Position numbers and translations under genes: made by a program. Positions 1 through 4,820 of a stretch of DNA of 5,874 nt are shown here, in pieces. The notes under the pieces were generated by a model. That model was not told the DNA's origin and ran no database searches. It saw only the letters and a program-made list of their open reading frames with translations. Each line of letters opens with the position of its first letter. Position 1 is the stretch's first letter. The stretch spans positions 1-5,874 of the forward strand of contig LSSH01000043.1 of assembly GCA_001595885.1 (NCBI GenBank). The letters run 5' to 3'. This DNA comes from Candidatus Proteinoplasmatales archaeon SG8-5 (GTDB taxonomy: Archaea; Thermoplasmatota; Thermoplasmata; SG8-5).

Positions 1-310
1 TTCCCTCTACAATGGCGCCGGCGAACTTCACCAGGGACTCGTGCCTGGTCTCCTTCTTGATGTATTCCGGCTTGATCGGCCTGTTCCCGATCAACTTGCC
101 GCGGGTGACTATGAGCTTTGCCAGGACCTCCGGGTTGATCTCCCCCCAGGTGACGTAGTCCTTGACCTTCTTGAGCATGCCGTCGTTGACCGGGCTGTTC
201 CTAATCAGAACACAGTGGTTGACGCGGTTCAGGTGAAGCAGGTGAAGCGTCTTCTTGATGCCCGGCTTGACGTTGATGTCGCCCCTTATCCTGACTACCG
301 CCTGTATCAT
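1..310 (-). CDS. rpl30: Large-subunit ribosomal protein L30 (uL30), 3' end cut by window
   Basis: Component of the archaeal large ribosomal subunit that binds 23S rRNA. Translation from the ATG at 310 begins MIQAVVRIRGDINVKPGIKK and continues through LHLLHLNRVNHCVLI, GMLKKVKDYVTWGEI and LIVTRGKLIGNRPI. This is the archaeal/eukaryotic long form of L30, whose first part is the L30 ferredoxin-like core. About 103 codons are visible. Archaeal L30 is usually about 150 residues, so roughly a third lies beyond the left edge. The start codon overlaps the S5 stop as ATGA, and a GGAGGAG Shine-Dalgarno site 5 bases upstream sits inside the last S5 codons, so translation is probably coupled to S5. The gene expected next, outside the window, is L15. 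Identification is firm; only the C-terminus is unseen. Confidence 0.95.
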   Translation of the reverse strand, partial: MIQAVVRIRGDINVKPGIKKTLHLLHLNRVNHCVLIRNSPVNDGMLKKVKDYVTWGEINPEVLAKLIVTRGKLIGNRPIKPEYIKKETRHESLVKFAGAIVEG

Positions 311-1548
311 TCGGTCTCCTCCTTCTTCCCGTCAGGCTTGGGCGGAGCTTCCTTCTGCTCCTTTGGTTTGGATTCCGTTTTGCGGTCCTTCGACTCAACC
401 TTGGCTTCAGCCCCGGGCTTGTCCCCGGGCTGGTCCCCTTCCCCTGGCTTGGCCTCTTCCTCTGGCTTATCCCCGGGCCTGTCCCCTTCCCCGGGCTTGT
501 CCTGTTTAGGCGGAGCCTCCTTCCTGGGTTCTGATTCCTCCTTCGGTTTGTCTTCCCGGGCCTTCACGGGCTTGGGCTCTTCCCTGGGTTTGTACTTCTG
601 CGCCTTCCCGGTTGTTGGCCTGTCCTTTTGCCTATCGGTCTTCGATTCATCCATCCGCTTGGGCTCAACTTTCTTCCCGGGGGCCGGTCTATGCTCCGGT
701 TTCCCATCCTTCTTATCATCCTTTTCGTTCGGGTCCGGCTCCTCGTCAGCTCCGTCCACGACCTCGGCGTCCTTGGCGATCGCCTTGGCCTTCTCGGATA
801 TCTTCTCCTTCTCGCGTTTCTTCTTCTCGTCGAGGAGTCGCTTTAGCTCCTCGGGCGAGGGTTCCAGGTAAACGACCTGGCTGGGCCCGGACATGATGTG
901 CAGGTTCTTACGATGGGTCTCTGTGACCTTGATGCGCGATGTCTCCCTCAGGGCCTCGAACGCAGCGAAACTGTAGTTAACTGTGGTCTTTGTGTGGCCC
1001 TTGGCAAAGCCCCAGGCATCCTCGATGCCCGCCATGCTGGCCACCTTCTTGGCAACGCTGCCGAGTGCCAATCCGACACCCCTCGGGGCGGGTTTGAACG
1101 TGACCTGGACCGAACCGCACTTGCCCCCCACCTCGAAAGGCAGGGTGTGGGGATTCCCGCAGCCGCACTCCCACGAGCCGCAGCCGCGCTTGATCTCGAT
1201 GATGTTGAGCTTTGCCCTGTCGATGGCGTTCCTGATGGTGGGTCCGACCTCCTTCCCTTTGGCCCTGCCCATACCGACGAACCCGTCGCCGTTGCCCACG
1301 ACAACGGTGATGGCGAACCTGACCCTACGGCCGGAATCGGTCATCCTCTGGACCATGTTGACGTCGAGGACCTCGTCCTCCATCTCCGGCAGCAGGATGT
1401 CAACTATCTCCGGTTCCTTCAGGGCGTGCCTCGAGGCCAGTGCCTCGCTCATCGTGGTTATCTTGCCCTGGTATACGAGCTGGCCGAGGCGGGGCTTGGG
1501 CACCCAGCCGATGTCATACGTGGATTCCTTCTTGTTGAAGTCCGGCAT
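307..1548 (-). CDS. rps5: Small-subunit ribosomal protein S5 (uS5) with a long charged C-terminal tail
   Basis: Protein of the 30S subunit near the mRNA entry site, with a role in decoding accuracy. The 413-residue product has an ordinary archaeal S5 core in about residues 1-230. The double-stranded-RNA-binding-like N-terminal domain covers about 71-135 (GRRVRFAITVVVGNGDGFVG, then the archaeal RGCGSWECGCG signature with Cys123, Cys128 and Cys130). The C-terminal S5 domain covers about 145-220 (KPAPRGVGLALGSVAKKVA). Archaeal S5 normally ends near 210-250 residues. Here about 180 more residues follow: a Lys/Glu-rich probable helix (232-262), then a Pro/Lys/Glu/Asp/Gly-rich segment with an internal repeat. 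The tail is in frame with no stop or frameshift. The ATG at 1548 shares one base with the L18 stop (TGATG), and GGAGGG lies 6 bases upstream. Function of the core is certain; that of the tail is unknown. Confidence 0.97.
   Translation of the reverse strand: MPDFNKKESTYDIGWVPKPRLGQLVYQGKITTMSEALASRHALKEPEIVDILLPEMEDEVLDVNMVQRMTDSGRRVRFAITVVVGNGDGFVGMGRAKGKEVGPTIRNAIDRAKLNIIEIKRGCGSWECGCGNPHTLPFEVGGKCGSVQVTFKPAPRGVGLALGSVAKKVASMAGIEDAWGFAKGHTKTTVNYSFAAFEALRETSRIKVTETHRKNLHIMSGPSQVVYLEPSPEELKRLLDEKKKREKEKISEKAKAIAKDAEVVDGADEEPDPNEKDDKKDGKPEHRPAPGKKVEPKRMDESKTDRQKDRPTTGKAQKYKPREEPKPVKAREDKPKEESEPRKEAPPKQDKPGEGDRPGDKPEEEAKPGEGDQPGDKPGAEAKVESKDRKTESKPKEQKEAPPKPDGKKEETE
403..498 (-). repeat. Two tandem 48-base units in the S5 tail
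   Basis: Residues 351-366 and 367-382 of S5 are two imperfect copies of a 16-residue unit. The shared core is PGEGD-[RQ]-PGDKP, followed by E/A-rich residues and a lysine. At DNA level the copies occupy 451-498 and 403-450 and are clearly similar but diverged. The unit is rich in Pro, Gly and charged residues and should be disordered. It probably arose by duplication within the tail. A looser related pair, KEAPPK-x-D, occurs at about residues 343 and 400. Confidence 0.8.
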
Positions 1549-2051
1549 CAGGAGCCCTCCTTTCCTATTTTGGCCAAGACAGTTTCGAACATCTTGGGAA
1601 CGTCCTCGCCCATGTGGGCGCCCTTGATCCTATCCTCCGGAGGGAGTATCGCCTCGTCGTGCGGGATGTCGATCCCCGCGTCCAGCATGCCCTTGAGCGC
1701 CGCAAAGACCTTGGAGCCCCTGGTAGGTGCCCTGAGACCTATGTCGAGCACGGCCTTCGGTGATGATTTCTTCGCCCTTGTGCCTGCCAGGTAACCGGCG
1801 AGGTAGGCCGCTGAGGTGTTTGAAGTGGCCCGCTTCCAGCCAAGCTTTGTCAGTTCCTTGGTGTTGGCCGCCGCCAGGATGACGTCCCCTTGGGCCTCGA
1901 ACCTGGCGAACTGGACGACCGTGTTCCTCGAACTGCAGCGGACCACCGCCCTCGGCTGGCCCGACATCAGGAGGTTCTTCCTGTGCCTGTAATCGGTCTT
2001 GCGCTCCCTTCTGCGCCTGAACGGCACCTTTGAACGCGGGCTCCTGGCCAT
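1548..2051 (-). CDS. rpl18: Large-subunit ribosomal protein L18 (uL18)
   Basis: 5S rRNA-binding protein of the central protuberance, acting with L5. The 167-residue product begins MARSPRSKVPFRRRRERKTD, the strongly basic N-terminus typical of archaeal L18. It continues with YRHRKNLL, RAVVRCSSRNTVVQF, ATSNTSAAYLAGYLAGTRA and the late segment LDAGIDIPHDEAILPPEDRI, all as expected for the archaeal family. The length is close to the usual size, with no added tail, unlike its neighbours on both sides. The ATG at 2051 shares one base with the L19e stop (TGATG). A strong AAGGAGGTGA site ends 4 bases before the ATG and is read as the last L19e codons (KEV). Start and identity are both secure. Confidence 0.96.
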   Translation of the reverse strand: MARSPRSKVPFRRRRERKTDYRHRKNLLMSGQPRAVVRCSSRNTVVQFARFEAQGDVILAAANTKELTKLGWKRATSNTSAAYLAGYLAGTRAKKSSPKAVLDIGLRAPTRGSKVFAALKGMLDAGIDIPHDEAILPPEDRIKGAHMGEDVPKMFETVLAKIGKEGS

Positions 2052-2743
2052 CAGTTCACCTCCTTAGCATTTGGTTTATCGTCATTCGGACCGGGGATGG
2101 GACCCTGGTCCCCTTTCACATCATCCTCGGTCTTAACCATTGAATCTGATATATCATCCTTCGGTCCCCTGTCAGAAGGCGGTCCTTCCCCAGGGACTTC
2201 GGGCTCCTTCTTTTTCACCGGAGGTTTCGTAGCCGGCTTCTTGACCTTCTCCCCGGCCTTCCTGGCCTCCTTGACCTCCTTGGCTGTCGGGGTGTCGTCC
2301 GTCAGGTGTCCGTGGAGCTTGAGCTGGGTATCAAGGTGTGCGGTGCTCTTGAACATTCCCCCCTTTGCCTGGCGGTAATATTTCCTATACGTACTGGAGT
2401 CCAGTACGCCCTGTTCCCTCAGTTCCTTCAGCCTGGCCCTGATGGGCCTTATCCTGCGTATCCACTGGCGTTTCCTCGGCGTCCTTGCGCCCTTGGCGCC
2501 CTTGCGGCTGCCCGGTCCCCTCTGGCGGCCCTTCTTCTTTTGCCCGGCTAGGTACTTCCTCCGACCGGACGAGATGCCCTTCTTCTGGGCGGCCTTGATT
2601 GCACCCGCGTTGATCATTACGCGGATGTCGTTCCTGGTGATGGCGTCGGCTACGTCCTCCAGGCGGTTGGGGTCTATCCAGACGCGGTTCACGCCGCACC
2701 CGAGGAGCTCGGCAGCCATCCTTCGCTGGTTCTTCAGGTTCAT
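2051..2743 (-). CDS. rpl19e: Large-subunit ribosomal protein L19e (eL19) with extended C-terminus
   Basis: Archaeal/eukaryotic-specific protein of the large subunit. The core, about residues 1-148, begins MNLKNQRRMAAELLGCGVNR and contains VWIDPNRLEDVADAITRNDI, the basic KGISSGRRKYLAGQKKKGR linker, RTPRKRQWIRRIRPIR and TYRKYYRQAKGGMFKS, all hallmarks of L19e. Archaeal L19e is usually about 150 residues; this product has 230. The extra 80 residues are first Lys/Pro/Ala-rich (about 154-185) and then acidic and Pro/Gly-rich (about 186-225). In eukaryotes the L19e C-terminal helix reaches the small subunit; whether this tail does so is unknown. The ATG at 2743 follows the L32e stop with one base between (TGATATG). 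Its GGGGGT upstream site is weaker than its neighbours' sites. Confidence 0.95.
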   Translation of the reverse strand: MNLKNQRRMAAELLGCGVNRVWIDPNRLEDVADAITRNDIRVMINAGAIKAAQKKGISSGRRKYLAGQKKKGRQRGPGSRKGAKGARTPRKRQWIRRIRPIRARLKELREQGVLDSSTYRKYYRQAKGGMFKSTAHLDTQLKLHGHLTDDTPTAKEVKEARKAGEKVKKPATKPPVKKKEPEVPGEGPPSDRGPKDDISDSMVKTEDDVKGDQGPIPGPNDDKPNAKEVN

Positions 2744-2744
2744 A

Positions 2745-3617
2745 TCAGGACCCCCAGTTCAGTATTCTGATACCGAGCTCGTCGGCCTTCTTCTTGATCG
2801 CGATGCGCTTCCTCGTACCCACTGTGTGTCCAATCCTGGCCGCCTGCCTCTTCGGGTCCAGACCTTCGAGGTCGGCAGTGTTGTGAACGAGGATGTCCTC
2901 GAAGCCTGAGGGGTGCCTGCCCCGGACGGCCTTCGGCCCCCGGTAGCCCTTTGAGACCTTGGGGGCCCTGTACCTGTAGTTGCGGCGTGTCTTGGAGTGC
3001 ATGCCTCTGGGCCTGCGCCAGTGTTCCTTGATCCTGACGTACCTGAACCACTCCTGCCTGCGGAACTTGGGCTTCTTTGCCCTCTTGGCAGTCTTCAGTG
3101 CAAGTACCTTTCTCTCCTCGGGGGACAGCTCGGGCTTGGCCTTTGGTCTGTACTCTTCCTCCTCTTCCTCCTCTTCCTCCTCTTCCTCGATGATTTCCAC
3201 ATCATCCCCGGCCTCGTCCTCGACTATCTCGATGTCCTCTGGAGGTTTGTCGTCCTTCTCTTCCGGCCTCTCCACCTTCTTTGGAGTGACCTTGGGCTTC
3301 TCCTCGGGTTCCCCTACTTTCTTCGGAGCGGCCTTCTCGGCCGGAGGTGTGTCTGCCGCGGGTTTCTCCACCTTCCCGGGTGCAACCTTCGACTTCTCGA
3401 CCGGCTTCTCAACCTTCTCGGGAGCTGCCTTGGATTTCCCGGCCGGTGCCTTCTGCTCGACCGGCTTCTCAACCTTCTTGGGGGTGACCTTGGGCTTCTC
3501 TGCCGGGGGTTTTTCCTCCGGCTTCTCAACCTTCTTGGGGGTGACCTTGGGCGTGTCATCCTCCGCCGGCCTGGTAACCTTCTTGGGGGTGACCTTCGGT
3601 TTCTCATCATCAGGCAT
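2745..3617 (-). CDS. rpl32e: Large-subunit ribosomal protein L32e (eL32) with a long repetitive N-terminal extension
   Basis: Archaeal/eukaryotic-specific 23S rRNA-binding protein. The L32e core is residues about 165-290: KKPKFRRQEWFRYVRIKEHW, RRPRGMHSKTRRNY, GYRGPKAVRGRHPSGFEDI, LVHNTADLEGLDPKRQAARI and the terminal ELGIRILNWGS. Before it lie about 160 added residues. These are seven 11-residue repeats (about 7-118) rich in Lys, Pro, Val and Thr, then an acidic segment (about 119-143), then twelve consecutive Glu (144-155). I chose the ATG at 3617 (290 residues), not the GTG at 3626, because GGAGGTG at 3624-3630 is well placed for the ATG and overlaps the GTG. Some archaeal lineages, haloarchaea among them, extend L32e at the N-terminus, but I recognise no known domain in this extension. 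Confidence 0.95.
   Translation of the reverse strand: MPDDEKPKVTPKKVTRPAEDDTPKVTPKKVEKPEEKPPAEKPKVTPKKVEKPVEQKAPAGKSKAAPEKVEKPVEKSKVAPGKVEKPAADTPPAEKAAPKKVGEPEEKPKVTPKKVERPEEKDDKPPEDIEIVEDEAGDDVEIIEEEEEEEEEEEEYRPKAKPELSPEERKVLALKTAKRAKKPKFRRQEWFRYVRIKEHWRRPRGMHSKTRRNYRYRAPKVSKGYRGPKAVRGRHPSGFEDILVHNTADLEGLDPKRQAARIGHTVGTRKRIAIKKKADELGIRILNWGS
3153..3188 (-). repeat. Poly-glutamate tract of L32e, four perfect 9-base units
   Basis: Twelve consecutive Glu codons (L32e residues 144-155) are written as four exact copies of GAGGAAGAG. The strict 9-base periodicity, rather than random use of GAA and GAG, points to expansion by slippage or unequal exchange. The length may vary between strains. Confidence 0.9.
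3264..3599 (-). repeat. Seven 11-residue TPKK-type repeats in the L32e extension
   Basis: The consensus is [PS]-K-[VA]-[TA]-P-x-K-V-x-[KR]-P. Copies begin at L32e residues 7, 23, 42, 62, 76, 94 (degenerate, EKAAPKKVGEP) and 108. Spacers of 3 to 9 residues, mostly Glu/Ala/Pro/Lys, separate them. Four copies contain exact TPKK, a motif of the S/T-P-K-K class found in histone H1 tails, where it contacts nucleic acid. At DNA level two copies share a perfect 35-base identity (3461-3495 and 3518-3552), and 21 of those bases recur at 3576-3596, so part of the array is recently duplicated. Confidence 0.9.
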
Positions 3618-3693
3618 CGGCCACACCTCCCTTCTCAGTTATGTTAATTCGCACTCCTTTCTTCGAAAGGAGTTCTCTCTCCATCGTCATCAT
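3610..3693 (-). CDS. Possible 27-residue small ORF bridging L6 and L32e
   Basis: The frame starts at the ATG at 3693, which overlaps the L6 stop as ATGA. It ends with a TGA at 3612-3610, just after the ATG of L32e, overlapping that gene out of frame by 8 bases. The product would be MMTMERELLSKKGVRINITE followed by KGGVADA. GGAGGGG at 3701-3707 stands 7 bases before the ATG, a good ribosome binding site. The frame fills the whole gap and would couple L32e translation to L6. I recognise no family for the peptide. A frame this short can be open by chance, and the KGGVA stretch is partly the L32e Shine-Dalgarno site read as codons. It may be a coupling or leader peptide, or nothing. Confidence 0.35.
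   Translation of the reverse strand: MMTMERELLSKKGVRINITEKGGVADA
3624..3630 (-). promoter_or_regulatory. Shine-Dalgarno site of L32e
   Basis: GGAGGTG read on the minus strand lies 6 bases before the ATG at 3617. It decides the L32e start, because the longer GTG start at 3626 lies inside this site. Confidence 0.8.
3653..3673 (-). repeat. Perfect 9-bp inverted repeat in the L6-L32e gap
   Basis: On the minus strand ACTCCTTTC and GAAAGGAGT flank a 3-base GAA loop. In RNA this would form a compact hairpin in the only real gap of the operon, about 36 bases before the L32e ATG. The 3' arm carries an AAAGGAG sequence that pairing would hide. It is not followed by a run of T on the minus strand, so it does not look like a terminator. 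It may be an RNA-processing, stability or protein-binding element, or simply chance. Confidence 0.6.
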
Positions 3694-4238
3694 TCAGCTA
3701 CCCCTCCTTTACTGACGATGTAGATTCCGTCCTGGAATACCCTCAGGTCGTAACCCTTGATCCTCGTGGCCTGCTCGATGTTGGCCGCGGATTGGCCGAC
3801 GTGTTCCTTGTTCGAGCCCTCGAGTATGACCTCGTCACCCTTCACGGTGACCTTGGTGTCGCCCATAATCTGGGCTATCCTCGGGTGCTTCTCCCCGAGG
3901 AAGTTGTCTATCTGGAAGTACCCCTCCTTGGCCGCGGCCTTCACGGGAAAGTGGGAATAGACTATCTTCATCTTGTACACGAAGCCATTTGAAACGCCGA
4001 CGAGCATGTTCTGGATGTGCCCCCTGAAGGTTCCGAGTAGCGCGCTGTCCTTCCTCCTGGGCAGCTCGGCAGTAAGGGTGATGGCGTTGCCCTCCTTGGC
4101 TAGGATAATCCGAGATACCGGGAACGTGCGCGACTGCTCTCCCTTGGGGCCCTTGACGGTGACCGTACGGTCCTGCACGTTTGCCTGAACGCCCTCGGGT
4201 ATCTCGATGACCTCCTTTGTGATCCCTGCTACAGCCAT
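3690..4238 (-). CDS. rpl6: Large-subunit ribosomal protein L6 (uL6)
   Basis: 23S rRNA-binding protein near the factor-binding site of the large subunit. The 182-residue product has the normal archaeal length and the two tandem L6 folds, about residues 10-85 (QDRTVTVKGPKGEQSRTFPV; TFRGHIQNMLVGVSNGFVYK) and about 92-170 (YSHFPVKAAAKEG, NFLGEKHPRIAQIMGDTKVT). It ends with GYDLRVFQDGIYIV, the usual archaeal L6 C-terminus. The ATG at 4238 lies 9 bases after the S8 stop. GAGGTGG, 4 bases upstream of the ATG, overlaps the end of S8. The gene is complete and unexceptional. Its stop codon overlaps the first ATG of the possible small frame downstream. Confidence 0.97.
   Translation of the reverse strand: MAVAGITKEVIEIPEGVQANVQDRTVTVKGPKGEQSRTFPVSRIILAKEGNAITLTAELPRRKDSALLGTFRGHIQNMLVGVSNGFVYKMKIVYSHFPVKAAAKEGYFQIDNFLGEKHPRIAQIMGDTKVTVKGDEVILEGSNKEHVGQSAANIEQATRIKGYDLRVFQDGIYIVSKGGVAE
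3701..3707 (-). promoter_or_regulatory. Shine-Dalgarno-like site inside the end of L6
   Basis: GGAGGGG on the minus strand is read as part of the last L6 codons and sits 7 bases before the ATG at 3693. It is too far from the L32e ATG at 3617 to serve that gene. Its only apparent client is the small frame in the gap, which is the main argument that the frame is translated. Confidence 0.45.
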
Positions 4239-4247
4239 TCCGCCACC

Positions 4248-4637
4248 TCAATACACATAGGCCAGGAGCTTGCCCCCTATGCCGAACTGCTTCGCCTGGG
4301 AGTGCGTGATGACGCCCTTGGTGGTCGTGAGTATCAGCAGGCCGAAGTCCTGGGCCGGAAGGAACCGGGATTCCCACTTGTCCAGGTCTATCCTCTTCAC
4401 GCTGTACCTGGGCTTGATGACGCCGCAGCTGTTGATGCGGCCGTTCAGCTGGACCCTGAATACCCCGCCGCGACCGTCCTCGATGTACTCGAACTGGGAG
4501 ATGTAGTCGCCGTCCTGCATTACCTTCAGGACGCGGCCGATGAGCTTTGAGCTGGGCTTGATGAGGCATTCCCTCTTGCCCACGGCCTCGGCGTTCTTGA
4601 GCTGTGACATGGCGTCGTTGAGCGGGTCGTGTTGCAT
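4248..4637 (-). CDS. rps8: Small-subunit ribosomal protein S8 (uS8)
   Basis: Primary 16S rRNA-binding protein of the small subunit. In several archaea and bacteria it also represses its own operon by binding an rRNA-like site on the mRNA. The 129-residue product matches the archaeal family from end to end: DPLNDAMSQLKNAEAVGKRE, KLIGRVLKVMQDGDYI, GRINSCGVIKPRYSVK, the FLPAQDFGLLILTTTKGVIT segment and the terminal GGKLLAYVY. The ATG at 4637 follows the S14 stop after 11 bases. GGTGGAG, 5 bases before the ATG, overlaps the last base of that stop. I saw no obvious S8-binding helix in the window, though a fold search was not possible. Confidence 0.97.
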   Translation of the reverse strand: MQHDPLNDAMSQLKNAEAVGKRECLIKPSSKLIGRVLKVMQDGDYISQFEYIEDGRGGVFRVQLNGRINSCGVIKPRYSVKRIDLDKWESRFLPAQDFGLLILTTTKGVITHSQAKQFGIGGKLLAYVY

Positions 4638-4648
4638 TCCTTCTCCAC

Positions 4649-4795
4649 CTACGAGTACTTCTTGAATCCCAGGTCGGGAGCCAGTTCACGGAAGCATTGG
4701 CGGCACAGCCGGATACCGTATCTCCGGATCATGCCCCGCTTCCTGCCGCAGCGCAGACAGCCTTCCTTGCGGCCGAACTGCTTCTTCGGCTTCAT
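4649..4795 (-). CDS. rps14: Small-subunit ribosomal protein S14, zinc-ribbon type (uS14)
   Basis: Small protein of the head of the 30S subunit. The 48-residue product reads MKPKKQFGRKEGCLRCGRKR, then GMIRRYGIRLCRQCFRELAP, then DLGFKKYS. Four cysteines, Cys13 and Cys16 (CLRC) and Cys31 and Cys34 (CRQC), form the zinc ribbon of the short S14 class. The RYGIRLCRQCFRE block and the GFKKY ending are family hallmarks, and the length is typical for archaea. The ATG at 4795 has AGGAGG at 4804-4809, 8 bases upstream. The gene lies 25 bases after L5 and ends in TAG, the only TAG stop among the complete genes here. Confidence 0.96.
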   Translation of the reverse strand: MKPKKQFGRKEGCLRCGRKRGMIRRYGIRLCRQCFRELAPDLGFKKYS

Positions 4796-4820
4796 TCGAC
4801 ATTCCTCCTGAGGAGCGAGG

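Noticed and set aside
307..855. S5 tail as a separate gene fused by frameshift or misassembly
   Set aside because: The frame is continuous, the composition is uniform, the end carries the L30 ribosome site, and no independent start or domain is visible.
41..871. Plus-strand 276-codon open frame, Ser/Leu/Gly-rich
   Set aside because: It lies opposite the S5 tail and L30. Lys, Glu and Pro codons on the other strand read as Leu, Phe, Ser and Gly with few stops, so it is a composition shadow.
898..1794. Plus-strand 298-codon open frame
   Set aside because: It is antisense to the well-identified S5 core and the end of L18, with no recognisable domain and no sensible gene context.
3618..3626. GTG at 3626 as the start of L32e
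   Set aside because: It falls within the GGAGGTG ribosome site. The ATG at 3617 is placed correctly for that site.
3641..3650. AT-rich patch (GAATTAACAT on the minus strand) as an internal promoter for L32e
   Set aside because: It is not a convincing archaeal TATA box, and no clear BRE lies beside it. Start-site mapping would be needed.
3653..3673. Inverted repeat as an intrinsic transcription terminator
   Set aside because: No T-rich run follows on the minus strand, archaeal termination depends mainly on T runs, and five more operon genes lie downstream.
2980..3723. Plus-strand 247- and 216-codon open frames rich in Ser or Leu, including a run like a membrane segment
   Set aside because: Both mirror the Lys/Pro/Glu repeats and the poly-Glu tract of L32e. 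The apparent Ser or Leu runs are simply antisense Glu codons.
3835..4689. Minus-strand 284-codon frame across S8 and L6
   Set aside because: It is out of frame with two firmly identified ribosomal proteins and has an Arg/Gln/His-rich composition typical of a shifted frame in GC-rich genes.
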